Part shown: positions 46,715-60,303 of the stretch, in pieces
Numbering within the stretch: position 1 is the first letter of the stretch
How the letters are laid out: each line of letters begins with the position of its first letter
Source: Lingula anatina
Taxonomy: Eukaryota > Brachiopoda > Lingulata > Lingulida > Lingulidae
Assembly (NCBI RefSeq): GCF_001039355.2
Contig: NW_019775147.1
Coordinates: 20,080 to 84,079, forward strand
DNA length: 64,000 bases
Direction of reading: 5' to 3'
Translations under genes and position numbers: made by a program
The notes under the pieces: model-generated
The model's database searches: none
Seen by the model: the letters and a program-made list of their open reading frames with translations, nothing else
What the model was told of the DNA's origin: nothing

Positions 46715-46891
46715 CTGGGGTAGCGCTTAGCCTAGCAATTTATTTCGCTTAGCCGAATCACTACTTTTTCATTACTTATAACACAAAATGGTTTAAATTT
46801 GACTTAAACAAGTCAAATAAACCCTTTTTGTTTAACCAGGTTAATCAGTTTTAGGATTTGGTTAAACTGGCGAGCGCTAGCGCTACCCCAG
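46715..46891 (-). mobile_element. Inverted-repeat element, family C, second copy
   Basis: 177 bp in the opposite orientation to the 32352 copy, with the same CTGGGGTAGCGCT ends and ATAAG on both flanks. The two copies have different target duplications and so are independent insertions into the same intron. Confidence 0.88.
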
Positions 46892-48258
46892 ATAAGCACA
46901 AGCTTTACCCATGAGTACTCAAAAATAGGGCAACTGATGCAAGACTGACTGATGCAAACTGTAGAATAGGGACGGAGGGTGGACAGGACAGTGACCCAAA
47001 ATGAGGATGAATTAATATGGGTACTTACTAAATACACCAGTTACTCAGGTACTTATAGCACCAGGTAAGGGTATTCACAGTGGTAAGTGTATCTATGGGT
47101 GAGGGTCAATTTGTCATTGTGATTTGACATTTTCCTATTGTCACTGGTCTCCAGGTCCAGCCAGCCGTCCCCTGTGGCAGGTGCATATGTGATCAATTGA
47201 GATTGATGGTAGGAGGTTTCTTTTTTTTCGAGATGTGGATGGAAGAACATGCTTCTGCATCTGAGTTTAAAAACCTTCATTCATATTAGAACAGTTACTA
47301 CATTTGTAGTGGACATGAGATTAAAAACCTTGCATCCTCAGACGATCAGATTGCAAAGTAGTTTTGTAAAGTTGGTAATCTATTTGCCTAGATGTTGCTA
47401 GTTAAAGGGCTTTTATGGTTGGAGATTGTTTTGTTGTGATCAACACTTTGTGTTTACTCATCTTTTTTGTATGATTTCTTGTCGTGTTTTATGAAACATT
47501 TACTACTGCATCATTTACTACAGTAACTATAACATTTAGTTTCGATTCAAGACTTTTGGATTCTTTAATTTTTGTTTTATTTCGACTTTTCGGTACTTTG
47601 GTCTATGAAACACGTGATAAGTAAACATGATAATAATCACGTATGAAACTGAAACGAAATGCAAGTATTTTTTTGTGCAGGGATAGGAAAATAAACCTAG
47701 CAATTACTTTAAAACAGACCTAATAACATCATTCCAGCAGTGTAAGCTAATGCCTGTTATATTTTAAATGATAGATCAGAACAACATATTCTGACAGATT
47801 TCATGTTGTTAGGCTAAGTGCATTATTTATAGAATGTGATATTTTGTTTGAAATTTGTGTGCCTTTTATAGTCTGTTGAATAATTTAATGCCAGAATTGC
47901 GTGCAGAGTACCAAAGCAATAAATCATATTCTTAACATTGGATCTTCTTGTCGTATCTCTCTGACGTGATCTGTTTGCGTTGGGATAGGGGTGGGGAGTT
48001 GAGGTAGATAGGACAAACGTGTCTTGCAGAGACGAGGAGTTAAGATGGTCCGGATTTGATGAAATTTATGTTAACCACTTCATGGTGCATTCTTTATTAA
48101 ATTGATTCAGGTTATTTAGAGTTTAGTTGGAATCTGGTATAATCGCCTGATGTGAAAGCTTGAAAAAAGTTTCAAAGGAGATATTGTAAAAATATTGGAG
48201 AAAGTGTGATATATAGAAGTCAACTTGCATTTTGCTGGTTAATTTGATGTCTCCCTAG

Positions 48259-48260
<2 letters not shown>

Positions 48261-48318
<58 letters not shown>
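48261..48318. repeat. CT microsatellite
   Basis: Uninterrupted CT run in intron 25. Open frames across it are artefacts. Confidence 0.95.
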
Positions 48319-48319
<1 letters not shown>

Positions 48320-50995
48320 AGTTTGCACCATATTATGGCAGATGACAGCGGTCAGACAGTCAACTACAGAAAAAAAAGTTCTACTACTTTTTTTTATAAT
48401 TTGTTTATGTAATTCCTCATTCCTCCAGCTCTCCCCATTTCTCCTGTCTTTCAAATAATAAAAATTTATTCAATTATTTCAAATTACTAGATGATTCATT
48501 CTGAATGCGGCTAGGTTTGGAATTCACAAAATATTTTTCACAAAATTGACAGTCATTTCTATTCACACAGCTGAATTTGTGTCTCTTTAACTTATCTTTA
48601 GCTCGGGGCCTTATGACACATAATATATGTCTTTTTTTTGTGTGTATGTAATTTAATTCTTGTAATAACATATCAACAACCACCGAGAACAAGCTAGGGG
48701 GGGCCCTGTACCTTGGGTGTTTGTGTGTCGTAGTCATAGTTTCCATAATATGTGTAATACCAGCTGAATGCTGGGATACTCGGGAGATGTATCTGAGAGG
48801 CGTAAATGCTTGGCAGTGACAACGAGTGAACGTGTTGTAAGTGAGATAAGGGGGTATGCCACAAGTGAACATTTGAGTGACGACAGTGATGTCTAAATTT
48901 GGTGTAATATTTGCACAATTTTTGCATGCCCCATTATTTTTGCTGTTATATACTAAAGTAAGCTGCAGTATGGAAAGAAATTAACAGGAATTAAGAATAA
49001 ATATACATATTTATGACAGTTATGCAAATATTACACAAAAATTGCGTTACTGACTAGACTCAAATGATCACTTTTTTGTGTAACGACCCAAGAAGTAGCT
49101 TCTAAATGATAATACCTCTTTGAAGATCTGTAACTGTTTGTTTTTCTAACTAATCATTGTATTTTAATTGAAACACTTAATTAGGAATGAAAGTAATGTA
49201 AGTTTAGAAAAAAAAATGTGTACACGTTATATTTTTTCTGGACGTTTGTTTCTCTTTCTGGTTGGTCGGTTGCATTCATATCTGTGGAAACAAAACAGTG
49301 GTAAAATAAGGAACTGACATGTAATGATGGATACGATCACTCCTTTATACATTGATTTTTACCTGCCCGCTGAACCGGAACTCATGTAGTGTGTACAGAT
49401 ATCCTAATAGGCAGATGTTATGCTGAATAGACTTAACATTTTTGTTGTGGAGACCACACAAATCAACATATTCCACTAGAAGCGGCTGAGATAAATTATT
49501 CCGTTTTGATTGGGGAACTTAATCTCATGGTAACATCGAAGGGTTGTCACATGTCAAAGCCGTCAGTTTTTTTCCCCGTGTTCATTTGGTTATTACATCT
49601 ATAATTTGTTAATACTGGAATTACACTTTATAACAAAACATATATATATATATTTTTAAAATCTGGAAAATGATCTATAATAAAGTGGATTGGCACCTCT
49701 TAAAATACTTATTCAGTTTTATTTAATTTTGCTGAAAAAAAAAAAAAACGAACTGAATAATTAATGGTATATGACTAGAAGGTAAAGTTACTGCATAGGG
49801 GAACCCTTCTTGGGTGAGTTTAATACACTTCAGTTTATATTGGAAGAGAGAAATGTAAACCCATTTCCAGTTAAGAAGAGGTGTTTGATATAAACAATTC
49901 CTAAAACATTTAGTGCGCTAAAAATTTGCCTACTGGTGAAAAGAAAAGTACACCAATGCAAGCTAGGCAGGGCGCAGGAAAATGAGACCAATTTAAACTA
50001 ACTGGTATGAGAAAGGGTGGTGTCTTTATCAGTGCAATTGCTATGCTCTGGCTCTTCAATATAGACAGAAGAAAGGTAAGGACTGGGTTGATATAGGATA
50101 AACACAAAAAAATGTCACTTGAGGACTAAAACTGCTAGACGAGAAATTCATTGTAAGCAGCTTAAGAATTACAGAGAGGTCCTACTCTCTTTCAGACTAT
50201 TCGATGTTTTATCAGTTCGTTCAACTGCTGTTGCTGTATTTTAGGTCAATTTCCAGTTGAAGTTGCCTGGTCTGATTAAGGAGATAATGGCCTCTTTCTT
50301 ATAATAGATATGATCATAAATCCTGCCTTTCACAATGCATGTCGAGCTTAAATTGAGCTGGAATTGTAAACCTATTTGGCATACTTGATGATAATCACCG
50401 TCGTGTTTAATAGATGTATGGATTTGTAGTTCTATTCAAAAGACAACTGGATATATAGAGACAGGAATGTTAGTGAACTCCACGGCGATTGTCCTGGGTC
50501 GTGAGTGGGTGGGATTGAATAGAAATGTTGTAGATGAAGGGAAAAAAACTGACGGAGCTTCAAGGAAAGAGGTAGAAGACGTTGATGGATGATGGAGCGA
50601 AAACTGCTCTGTAGGGTAAGAATGGGCGGTTTGTTTAGACTGCAGACTGTGTGTGTGTGAGGAGAGAAAGGTGTGGAATTAAGGAAGGTTGAAGAAAGAA
50701 AGATGGAGAGAGAGAGAGAGAGAGAGACAGACAGGAGGAACAAGTGTGTTATTGAGGGATTGAACAAGGGAGTGAAAAAATTGGGCAAAAGCATATTGAC
50801 TGATACTGGAAAAATGACACACTTATGATATGCAGAAATATGGTAAACAATGTGCAAGCCATTAGAACCAAAATATGCAGTGAATGTTTGAATAAAACAA
50901 AAGTTGAGATAGATGTCCTTTATATGGTGGGAATAAGACTTAGAAAAAAATTAGATATGTACACTGACCTATTAAATTGTGCTTTATTCTTCCAG

Positions 50996-51110
50996 TTTTG
51001 ATCCATCTGTCCATCCTTGATCGCCATGGCTCCCGTACGACAGTTTGCTCTGAGCCAGTCCAAGTCCTACCGAGGAATGTCAGCGAGAACTCAACCCTTC
51101 AGAAAGATCT
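50996..51110 (+). CDS. PKD1: PKD1-like exon 26, REJ
   Basis: 115 bp, phase 1 in, phase 2 out; donor GTAAGT. With the last base of exon 25 it reads VLIHLSILDRHGSRTTVCSE followed by PVQVLPRNVS. This matches the L-D-V-Y-D-x-x-G-x-R strand of vertebrate polycystin-1 after its own L-P-x-G turn. The frame would be unreadable without the phase 1 donor at 31883, which ties the exon to this gene across the long intron. The next exon, expected in phase 2, was not found. Confidence 0.88.
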
Positions 51111-51424
51111 GTAAGTATCAATGTCTTTTATCTTATTTATCGAAAAATTGACTCAGAGATGAGACTTTAGCCTGAAAATTGAGCTTAACTTTTTAAGGTC
51201 AAGAATTTGGTCTGCTTTTATTTCTCATTTTATTCATTATTCCACTTAGATATAAAGTAATTATAGGTCTGAAACATGAAACCAAGTATTTTTGCTGAAA
51301 AACAGGTTCAGTATTAAATTTGATTGCATGGACAATCATTGGTTTGTTTGGGGGTCAGATTGGAGTGAAATTTTGATCTCAAAAAGTTTAGAGCAATTAA
51401 CGGGCTTAAGTGAAACAGGCCCCA

Positions 51425-51570
51425 GGTCCTGGTTCCTTTGCTAAGAACTTTATTACCAAGGTTACATGGTCACATGGGCACATCTTACCCTATCAGGAGC
51501 CGTGCAACAGCACTGTCATGGAAATTCTAGTCAACTAAGCTGATGAACTGACTTAAGTTTTTTTGTCAAA
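51425..51570 (-). repeat. Dispersed repeat, family G, second copy
   Basis: Inverted relative of 12500-12606. It is bounded by GGCCCCAG-type inverted motifs, so it may be another MITE-like element, but no target duplication was found. Confidence 0.65.
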
Positions 51571-53843
51571 CTGGGGCCAGTTCACATTGCAGATAGGTCC
51601 ACCCTTCTCAGTTTGACCATTCTTTTAAGTTTTGACTGATGAAGCTGAAGCTGAGCACACAACAAAGTTGACTATATCTTCTATAAATTTGTTAAACAGA
51701 GAGCTGCTGCTTACTGGTATTACTATTTACTGGTTTACTAGGTGGGGTTACTGGTATTTGGTATTGAGTTTACCATAACCATACTAGCTTTTATGAGGAT
51801 TTCAGAAGAACCAACTTGTCCTCAGTTAGAGCTGTTGGTTCAGTTCAAGCCCTCTTCAGGTCACAGTCTCTCGAAATTTAAAGGGTCTCAAGGGCATGGG
51901 CAAGCTTCTGTTGTTTCTGATTGTTGTTTCTTAGCTGTATTCCATGCCACTGCTGGCATACAGTACTTGTAACATTGGATGTTGTTTGCTACCCCCCCCC
52001 CCAAACCCCCCTCCTCCTTGTATCAAAATATATGAATTGAGTTTCTGCATGCTTAAAGTGACTTACTTTCCCCCTCTTTCCTTGTATAAATGATTCCAAG
52101 ATAATTTGAAAGTATACATATATACATATATATTTAAACAGTATCACTTATCATAAAAATGCCATTATATCTCTACTAAGATTTATTGCTGTGGCATTAT
52201 AGTCTTGTATGGAGTATGTTTTTGAACTTAGTACAGCAGTCCATGCATTGCTAGTGCCCTGTTCTTATTAGTTTGAAATTCACAAAACAAGTGGGAGCTT
52301 TAATAAATACAGGCCTGTTGATTTGGTTAATTGCGCTACCCATGGCTGTTTGTCCGTTGGGTCTGTATGTATGCTCTCCTGATTGGATGGTACGAGGTAT
52401 AGTTTTCCCTGTTAGACGTGCAAACAGAGGATTGTATAGGCTTACTGTATCGCAGGCAGTAACTGTAAACACGAGGGCCTTCTCGGAGCCTTTGATAGGG
52501 ACTCGCTCGGCTTATGTTTTTAGTGACACCGTGACCGAGGTTAACGACAGGTTATTGTAGGGACTCTGTAATATTTAACTTCACAAAATTGCTCTTTTGG
52601 ATTTAATTGTTTTCATTTTAACTGTTATGTTTATTCATAGTGGAACAAGCATGATGAATCACTTTCTGTTTATGTCTTTGTGTATCTGTATTCTTTTTAC
52701 ATTCTACCTTAAATTGCACCACTCCCTTAAAAGTATTCTCTCACTGAAGATACAAAATAAAAAGTATATGGCCCAATTTTTCAAATGTATTATAAACCTC
52801 TCTGTTATTTTTGTTACCTCCATGATTATGATGTGCTAAAAAGGAAAAAGCACAGATTTTCTGACACATATCCTAGAAGGGGTATCTCCCCCCCCCTCCC
52901 CCCCCCCAACCTCCAAACAAGCCCCTTTTACCACAGACGAGCTCTGTACAGAAATGCCCAAATTGCCCCCTCTCTAATTCCAACCTCTTCCCACCCTAGT
53001 TCACCCCCCACCCTCTATACTGTCCTCGACTCCCCCCTTCTTCCTTTTGTCGTCAACATTTTGTTTACAAACACCTCCTTGGCAACAGCACACGTGCAAA
53101 CATCCCTTTGTTTCGATTCCTAAATGCACAGACAGGATGAATAGTTAGCTAGGTTAGAAAGGCGCGAATTTACTTCTTATACCTCAGTGGCGATGTCTGC
53201 GATGGAGAATTAAATAATGGGAGAAATGAAGTTCGGTTGTAAGGGTAATGGTGGTGCTTTTTTAGATTGATGCGTTATTTAGTGACTTGTTCCAGTATAT
53301 TTATCTATTCAGTATTTGTGAATTTCAGTCTGTCAGAAAATATGTTCAGGGTGATATATAACCCAGACTTGCTTTTCGGTAATATTTGATAATGCAGTTC
53401 AGATATGGCTGAAAAGTTGATGTTTAACCATTAATGTTTAAGGTTGGTGGATAATTTAGGAAATATTTATAGATATTTGAGATCTGTTGGTAGCAGTTAC
53501 ATGTCATGTGGTTATATATAAAAACAGGAATTATATATCTGAGATAAAAAAAATAGTTTTAGAGATAAGATGAATTATTTTATTTAAGCATAGTTCTTAA
53601 TATAAATTTTGATTTCTTCCATTTGAAAATTGGATGCTTGAAGCCAAACAGAAAGTAGGCTATTTCAGTTGCAGCTAAGCATGAAGTTAGTGTTTGTATT
53701 GTAAGGTTTTCTAAATTTGCTTTCAATGCCTTACAAGTAGCTTTAAACAAGATTATGCTGTTTTGAGGTGTGGATTAACTTTTTTCTTTGCGAGTGATTT
53801 ATTGGGTTAGAAGTGATTTTATGAAACTTGTTTTTTTTTTATA

Positions 53844-53845
53844 AC

Positions 53846-53881
<36 letters not shown>
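53844..53881. repeat. CA microsatellite
   Basis: CA run with one CGCA interruption, downstream of exon 26. Confidence 0.95.
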
Positions 53882-53888
<7 letters not shown>

Positions 53889-55009
53889 TCTGCATATGTT
53901 CATGCATGCACACACAACACATACACAAGTACATGCAAAGTACCACATGTGTTATCTACACAGCATCACTCTGTATCACTTTTACGAAAATGTGCATTCT
54001 CACATGCACACATTTTCATTTCAGCATACCAGTGACCCCAAATCACCTACCATTGTCACATCAATTAAACTGGGGAAAAAGAACACAGAGAATAGACTCA
54101 CCTGTATTGTAGATAGTTATATCCTGTTGCCATGGCAATGGCCAAATATTTTTATGTTTGATGATAATTGATTGTGTATAATATTTCTATAATGGATTAG
54201 ATAGGAAGAATGAGTGTCCTTTGATGATAGCTGGTTTTCTTCTCTTTTCATAAAAAAAATATAAATTTTGTATAACAAAAGCAGTATTCTGTCATCATTC
54301 ATAGCTACTGGTATACATCTAAAATGGAACTTCTAAGGTGCAAATTTATTCAGCTGGGGTTGAATATTTTGTTTATAGTTTGGTTTCTGATATTTGCCCA
54401 CTGCATAGAGTTCGAGGCCCAGTTGTGCCATAAAAAAATCACTTTCATCCTTGGTTTAATATATATATATCGAGAGATGTTTTGGTTGACTGGTTTCTAG
54501 CTTTTATGGTGAGGTGACTAGGTAAAACTTTTGATGATATTTTATGCGGTATCATTCAACTTGAGTATCTATTTTGGATCTGTTTGTTTAATTTTTTTTT
54601 CAGTCTGTATAGTGCCTTTGTATCAAAAAACCCCACTATTAGGGTTGACCTGGTTGTTAATCAAAGTTTGAAATTTGCTTATTTCGTTTTGTTGCGTAAT
54701 GTGACTCATCATTCTCAGTACTATTTGTTATGAATGATGGGTGTTGGCTAAAATGCAGAATAAATTTTTCATTCAAAGAATAATATTTATGGAGGAAAAT
54801 TTCATAAAGTACTTCAGGTTGAACTGTTTTTTTTTATCTTCTCATTAAAAAAAAAGAAAAATAAATAATAGTAATAAATAATATATTTTATATGATAATT
54901 ACATTATACCTTTAAATGACATGTATCTTAGATTGAAGATGATTGAGAAGCTTCAAACATATTCAGGTTGAGCATGATTTTACATGTATGTAAGATGTAT
55001 ATGATTTTC

Positions 55010-55176
55010 AAGAGCAGATTGAGGCCGTCTTCTGGGCCTTTCAAAAGACGGTCAGATTTTCAAGTTTACATTAACGGGTATCTAATTTTTTTCTGTCAGA
55101 AGTTGGTCAAAAATGGAAGATGGATAAACAAAGATAATTTGGAAGACTGTCAGAAAATAACTCTAGGTCCGCCCCA
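55010..55176 (-). mobile_element. Family B element, near full length
   Basis: Minus-strand copy, about 167 bp, with both ends recognisable but mutated (the right end reads GGTCCGCCCCA). The open frame at 54968-55312 is only this repeat read through. Confidence 0.8.
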
Positions 55177-56717
55177 GATTTTGCTGAAGTCATCCAAAAT
55201 TCCATCGCTCTCTACTGTATTCCTTCAAGGTATCAGTCTACAACTAAAATATTATAATTGTAATATGAGGGGTCACTACATAACTCTCCGTTTCAAATTT
55301 TCTAACGGGTAAACTGAATTACATCAGTAAACACTCCGTTTTGAAATCAGAATTAGATTACAGTGTACTCTATGTAGAATAGGTGGCTAAAATTACGCCC
55401 ATGAAATTTCCATCTGTTTTTCCGGAGAGTGAACCCATTGTGCTCAGTTTGTGTGCATATTTGCTACCTGTGATCGAGTTAGAACTTTACAAATACTCCA
55501 GAAAGTAGACTAACTTTTGACCTGTAGTGTTTGAAATCGAGAGAAATGATTATACAAACAAAACAACGGTCAGAGTTGAGCTGGCCCAATGCAACAGCGC
55601 ATTAACGGTACAATGCCAGACGATGGGCAAACATTAAAGAAACAACCAGGCTGTTTTTATTACGCTGCGGGTTTCTTGTTCTTTTCCATTTCATTTGAGC
55701 AAGCCTCTGGATATATATGTAAGTGATAACTGAAGAATAAGAATGTTTTATTACAGAAAGCTGCCACATATATGGTGTGTTTGTATGGCACAAATTTGCT
55801 TTTGCATTAAAAATGCCTAAAACATTTTAAAGAAACTAGTTGAGAAAGGAGAAAAGATGGTTTGAAATAAAAAGAAAATGGGGGTAGAGAATCATGTTTT
55901 TTTTACAAGTTGACTTGTATTTTAACTTTAGGATAGGTATGAGGACTGAACTGAGGTTAATGACCCTATGACAAATTTTTGCCAACTCTGCATTTCTTGT
56001 AATGTGACCTTTTACTGTTTATCATACAGAGGACAATATACCTTGGAAAAAAAGAAAGAAAAAGAATCAGTGGTCATACAGGGCATAAAATAAACAAATA
56101 ACTCTTAAACCTGACAATTCTGGACAATAACTTTTGTAATGCTGAATTCAGTCTTTGGCATTTTCTTTTTTTTTTCACACAATTCTGGACAATAACCTTA
56201 TAATGCAGAATCCAAAATCTTTGGCATTTTAATTTTTTTGCAAGTTGACCTCAAGAAAAGATCTACAACCGCAGGGTTAAGAAATGAACGGATTATCACA
56301 GTGCTACATGGGTCATGTTTTTACAACGATAAATCTTTTCACTGGAATTTTTTTCCTCCTGAGTAAGCGACAAGACGGAGACATATTGTGCAGAGATGCC
56401 TTCAGGGAATGAATGACGCTAAAAAACCACCAATCAAATCCAGCCTTACATCTTCTACATCATTGCCCAGCTATTATCTGAAGTCTCAATGGAATCATTG
56501 CCAGGGCGAAGAAGCATTTTATCCAGATGTAATACAATAGAAAAGCCTGTTAATTAGTAGGGCAAATTTGTGGTTTTCGTACAAATGATATCAGAGCGTC
56601 TGCAACTTATAGCTCCCCCGCAGCAAGGTATAGGACACAATTCTCTCTGTCAGTGGCTTACACATTGCTTCACTGTTACAATAATGATTCATCGTGACCT
56701 GACCTGGAAGGATTAGG

Positions 56718-56855
56718 CAGGGATGAAATTTTTTCGACTATCGGCAGATTTCCGACTTTTTGGGAGTAAGAAATATCTTAGGCTATACTAGGCGGCCCCC
56801 TGGAACCCCAGGCTTTATTTTCTGACTTTTTCCTAAAGTGGTGGTCTCATTCCTG
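56718..56855 (+). mobile_element. Inverted-repeat element, family F
   Basis: 138 bp, ends CAGGGATGA and TCATTCCTG, with ATTAGG on both flanks (56712-56717 and 56856-56861), a 6 bp target-site duplication. Non-coding. Confidence 0.83.
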
Positions 56856-58169
56856 ATTAGGCCTTTTTTTTTTTTTTTTTTTTTTAATATTTTAGTGTTG
56901 TATTGTCGTCTTCCTTTCTAATAGATTTATGTATGTTTTACATTTCTATTGATTTAATAAAAATAAATTAATTTATTTGTATATGTTAATCCTTATTTGT
57001 TTGACCTGGAAGGGTTATTAAGGATATATTTTTTTTTCAATATTTGAGGTCTCTTGGTAGTGGTTTAAATGTCAGGTGGTGATATATAAAAGCAGGAAGG
57101 AGATATATGGGAATAAAAGGTAGAAAACATGATAAAAGACTGGATATGCTTCTGTGGCTTACACACATAACTAGGGCTCATTGATGATACTGTAGCATCA
57201 GTTAATTATTCTCATATTCTAAGAATATCAGTTTTAGTGAAAATGGTTGATTCTTTATAGAAAGCTGTTGGTGCTTTTTAGACCACAAACGTCCACTTTG
57301 GATACTAGGGTTGACTGGAAGAAACCTTTAATTGAGTTAAATATGACTTCGTTCATGGTCGTGTGGTTTTCAATGACCAGAGATCTAGGGCGGGTTCAGA
57401 ATATGAATCGGTTAATTTGATCCTGCCGGTTGTGTTGGGTTGGTATCCTCTTGATAAAAGGAAGGGATCGTATACTCTCATGACATTTTGGGTCTTGTTT
57501 CGTCCACTCTTCTGTAGCTGAAGGTTGTTAATTGCTGCGTTCTGTGCAAAATTTATCTGCGCAGTGAAAAATAAAGAACCATCTATAATTAGATTGAAAA
57601 AAAATCGAGTCTGAATTGCAGTTTATTTAATATTACCAAGAGAAAATGAATATGTATAGGTGGCATATTAGTCATTTTTTCCCCCATAAATTTGTTAGTA
57701 AAATTGAGTTTCAATCATTTTGGGATAAAATGTTCTGTATGAAATATAGTATGAAATGTCTTAAAATTTCAAAAAAAAGGAAATAATTTGTTCAACCTTT
57801 AAAAAAATCAATAGATTTGATAACTGCTAATGCTCCGTGGATGGAGCAAAAGTCACTGGGTACAATATTTTTAAGAGTAATAATGATAACGTAGCTGTGA
57901 TTTATTAGTCATTATGTGAACAATTGCCATGTTGTCTTGTCTTTTTTTATTTTGTACGGGATAAACACCAGAGTGGCTATCAGGTTACCTAGGGTTATAC
58001 TAATATAGGATTTGTGGTCACTAATGACTAGTGTTGTGGTCAGCAAGTCGTCCTGCATTGAGGTCAGACTCCATAATTTTTGTGGTCAGGCTTTATCTGT
58101 CTTCCTGAAATCAGGCTGACTTAGTAAGGTTTTGTCATAAGATGTATATCCTATGATATTATCGGTTGT

Positions 58170-58352
58170 ACTCAAAATGAACGGGAAAAGCTTCCAGAAG
58201 TTGAGCGCACATGAAAGTTAATCAACCCCTAGCTGCTTTACGAGGCATGTCATTTAGTTAATCTGATTGCATTCAGCAGGAGTCCCCATAGAGTTGGATC
58301 GATTGATCTACATGCCCCTAGTGGGATAATTTCTTTGGGAATGTTAACGCAC
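58170..58352 (-). mobile_element. Family D element, uninterrupted
   Basis: On the minus strand it follows the 1075 copy (TGGGGACTCCTGCTGAATGC, ATCAGATTAACT) and continues without the family E insertion. Its far end reads TTTGGGAATGTTAACGCACCCA. Confidence 0.75.
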
Positions 58353-60169
58353 CCATAGACTGCGAATGAGTTTCAATTTGTCATAATGAAATAGACTGGA
58401 AAATTCTATTTTAGGACATGCCATCTATTGTTTTAACTTTACTAAATGAATTAGTTTAAATCCCTTGATTCAAAAAAAGAATTAAAGCAAGTCAACTGCA
58501 TATTAACTCTACACTATATAAATACAGCTAGTCACAGGATATCGCCACATATTTTTTCGCTGGAATTTTTTTTCGCGTCTTGTCTGTTGTGGGAGGCCTG
58601 TGGTTAACTCTATTGACCTTGTCATCCTAAATCTAATATTTCCAATAAAGAATTCATTAGAACTTAGTCGTTCTGCAGATCTGTGGTTACAGGTGCTTAT
58701 GATGCTGGTTGACTGAGGTTTTCTTGGTTTACTTTGTGTAACTTGATTACCAGCCAAAATTACACGGTGCTTTATTGTAATTTACGCAGCCACTGAAGTA
58801 GGAAATAGATTGTTGCAAAATAATTTATTTTAGGTTCGTGTGACTAGCTTACATAGCCTAAGCATCTAGATTATCATATGTTGCCATCTATAAATTTTAC
58901 AATCTTGGTCTAATTCTGTCAGAATGTGAATGCATCATTTTGCTCGATGGCCCTGCACCTAAGCAAAAATAAATTAGAACACATCAATAACCGAGGAAAA
59001 ATTATAGAAACGCCATTTGTTTTTGATGTAGAAATGTCTTTTTTTATTGGTGTTGAATGACAAAAACAACCCGTATCAGTGGTTGTTGTAGAAGCAAGTA
59101 GTAGATTTTTTAACAGTAATGACGTAATTAGTGGCCATATATCATTACATAAATGAAAGCATATCACCATGTTATTAGGCATTGATGTAAATCTCTTACG
59201 TAAATGGTATGATATTTGAAACAGATAAGCTGTTATTTTTTCCTTTTTGGTTTCACTAAAATGAAAAAAAACATCCTCGTTTTTATTTCTATCACATAAT
59301 TAACGATAACTATTGATTTTCACAAAGTAGGGATATATGTCAATTGCAAATGATGTGGTTAGTGAAAAAAAATTGCCCTTCATAGAACTGCAAAAATTTT
59401 GTTTGATAAATTCACTTGGAACCGATTAATTAAGCCAAACTCAAGTTTTAAATGGTTGTGGATTTCAACACCATAGATTTTCACGCTAAGGTAAGGTTAG
59501 TATTGAGTGAAGAAGCAGACAATGAAGTAATATCAGGACTTACAAAACATATCACCCATCACTGATGCGATTATCTATCTGTTTAATGTTTCATAACCAT
59601 TATGCTTGCTGTCATTCACTTCAGAATATATTCCTTTTGATTGCGCAATTCATTTCATTAGCTGTGCCTAACATTTGATACCAATCTGAAGCAGGTGAAC
59701 TTATTTTCATCGTAATATTTGATGGTGATCTGAAGTAGGTGAACTTCTTTTCATGGTAAATATATACTCATAACAAAAGTACATATATTTCATTTGAAAC
59801 AAAATTAGATTAAATTGTATGCACACTTTGCCTTTTCACATTGAACTTTTTATCTTAGTGCTACAGCTGTACCGTTCTGTTATGAGAGACTGACAAATTA
59901 ATAGTCGAGCTATCACATAAATGGAACCCCCTGCTCAACATGGCCATTCACTTTCTCCCTAAACAGCGGGAAGTGACCTTGCTGAGAGCTTGTGAAAGGA
60001 AACAAAATCTCCTATAGGGCAAATGCATGTTAGAACCTCCAAAAGCATATTGGTACAGCTGTATAGCTACGTTATAACGCTTAATGTGAAAATTCTTTTT
60101 TTGTCATTGGTTGGATGTACAAATGTCAGTTGAGCATTCTCCTAACACCAAAAGAGTACTCTGTATAAC

Positions 60170-60303
60170 CAAAGGTGTGATTTTTGAGGCCATTGGCTGA
60201 TTTCTGACTCTTTGGGAACCAAAAAATATCATTTCCCTAGGCAGCCCCTGAACCCTGTGCTATATTTTCTGACTTTTTTCACTAAATGGCAGTCTCATTC
60301 CTG
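60170..60303 (+). mobile_element. Inverted-repeat element, family F, second copy
   Basis: 134 bp, same orientation and interior (CTGACTTTTT, CAGTCTCATTCCTG). Flanks are TATAAC and TATAAT, a 6 bp duplication with one mismatch. Confidence 0.8.

Larger units (their letters stand above)
31884..50995 (+). other. Intron 25 (19.1 kb), host of a transposon tandem
   Basis: Phase 1 intron, donor GTAAGC, acceptor TTTATTCTTCCAG. It holds family C elements at 32352-32526 and 46715-46891, a truncated family B element (33955-34079), family D elements (about 35225-35473 and 44880-45096), a complete family A element (37113-37280), the two integrase transposon copies (37540-45406), a CACCTG cluster (45813-45889), a long CT tract (48261-48318) and a GA tract (50706-50728). 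Between about 45900 and 48200, and from 48320 to 50700, I see nothing supportable apart from the listed repeats. Confidence 0.82.

Noticed and set aside
48474-48872. 132-codon minus-strand frame with several Cys and His residues
   Set aside because: The cysteines and histidines show no zinc-finger spacing, and no promoter, splice site or partner exon is visible.
52273-52560. 95-codon plus-strand frame, richer in G and C than its surroundings, with a hydrophobic stretch near its start
   Set aside because: No recognised domain, no splice sites that link to the polycystin gene in phase 2, and no second exon. It could be a repeat fragment, so I left it out.
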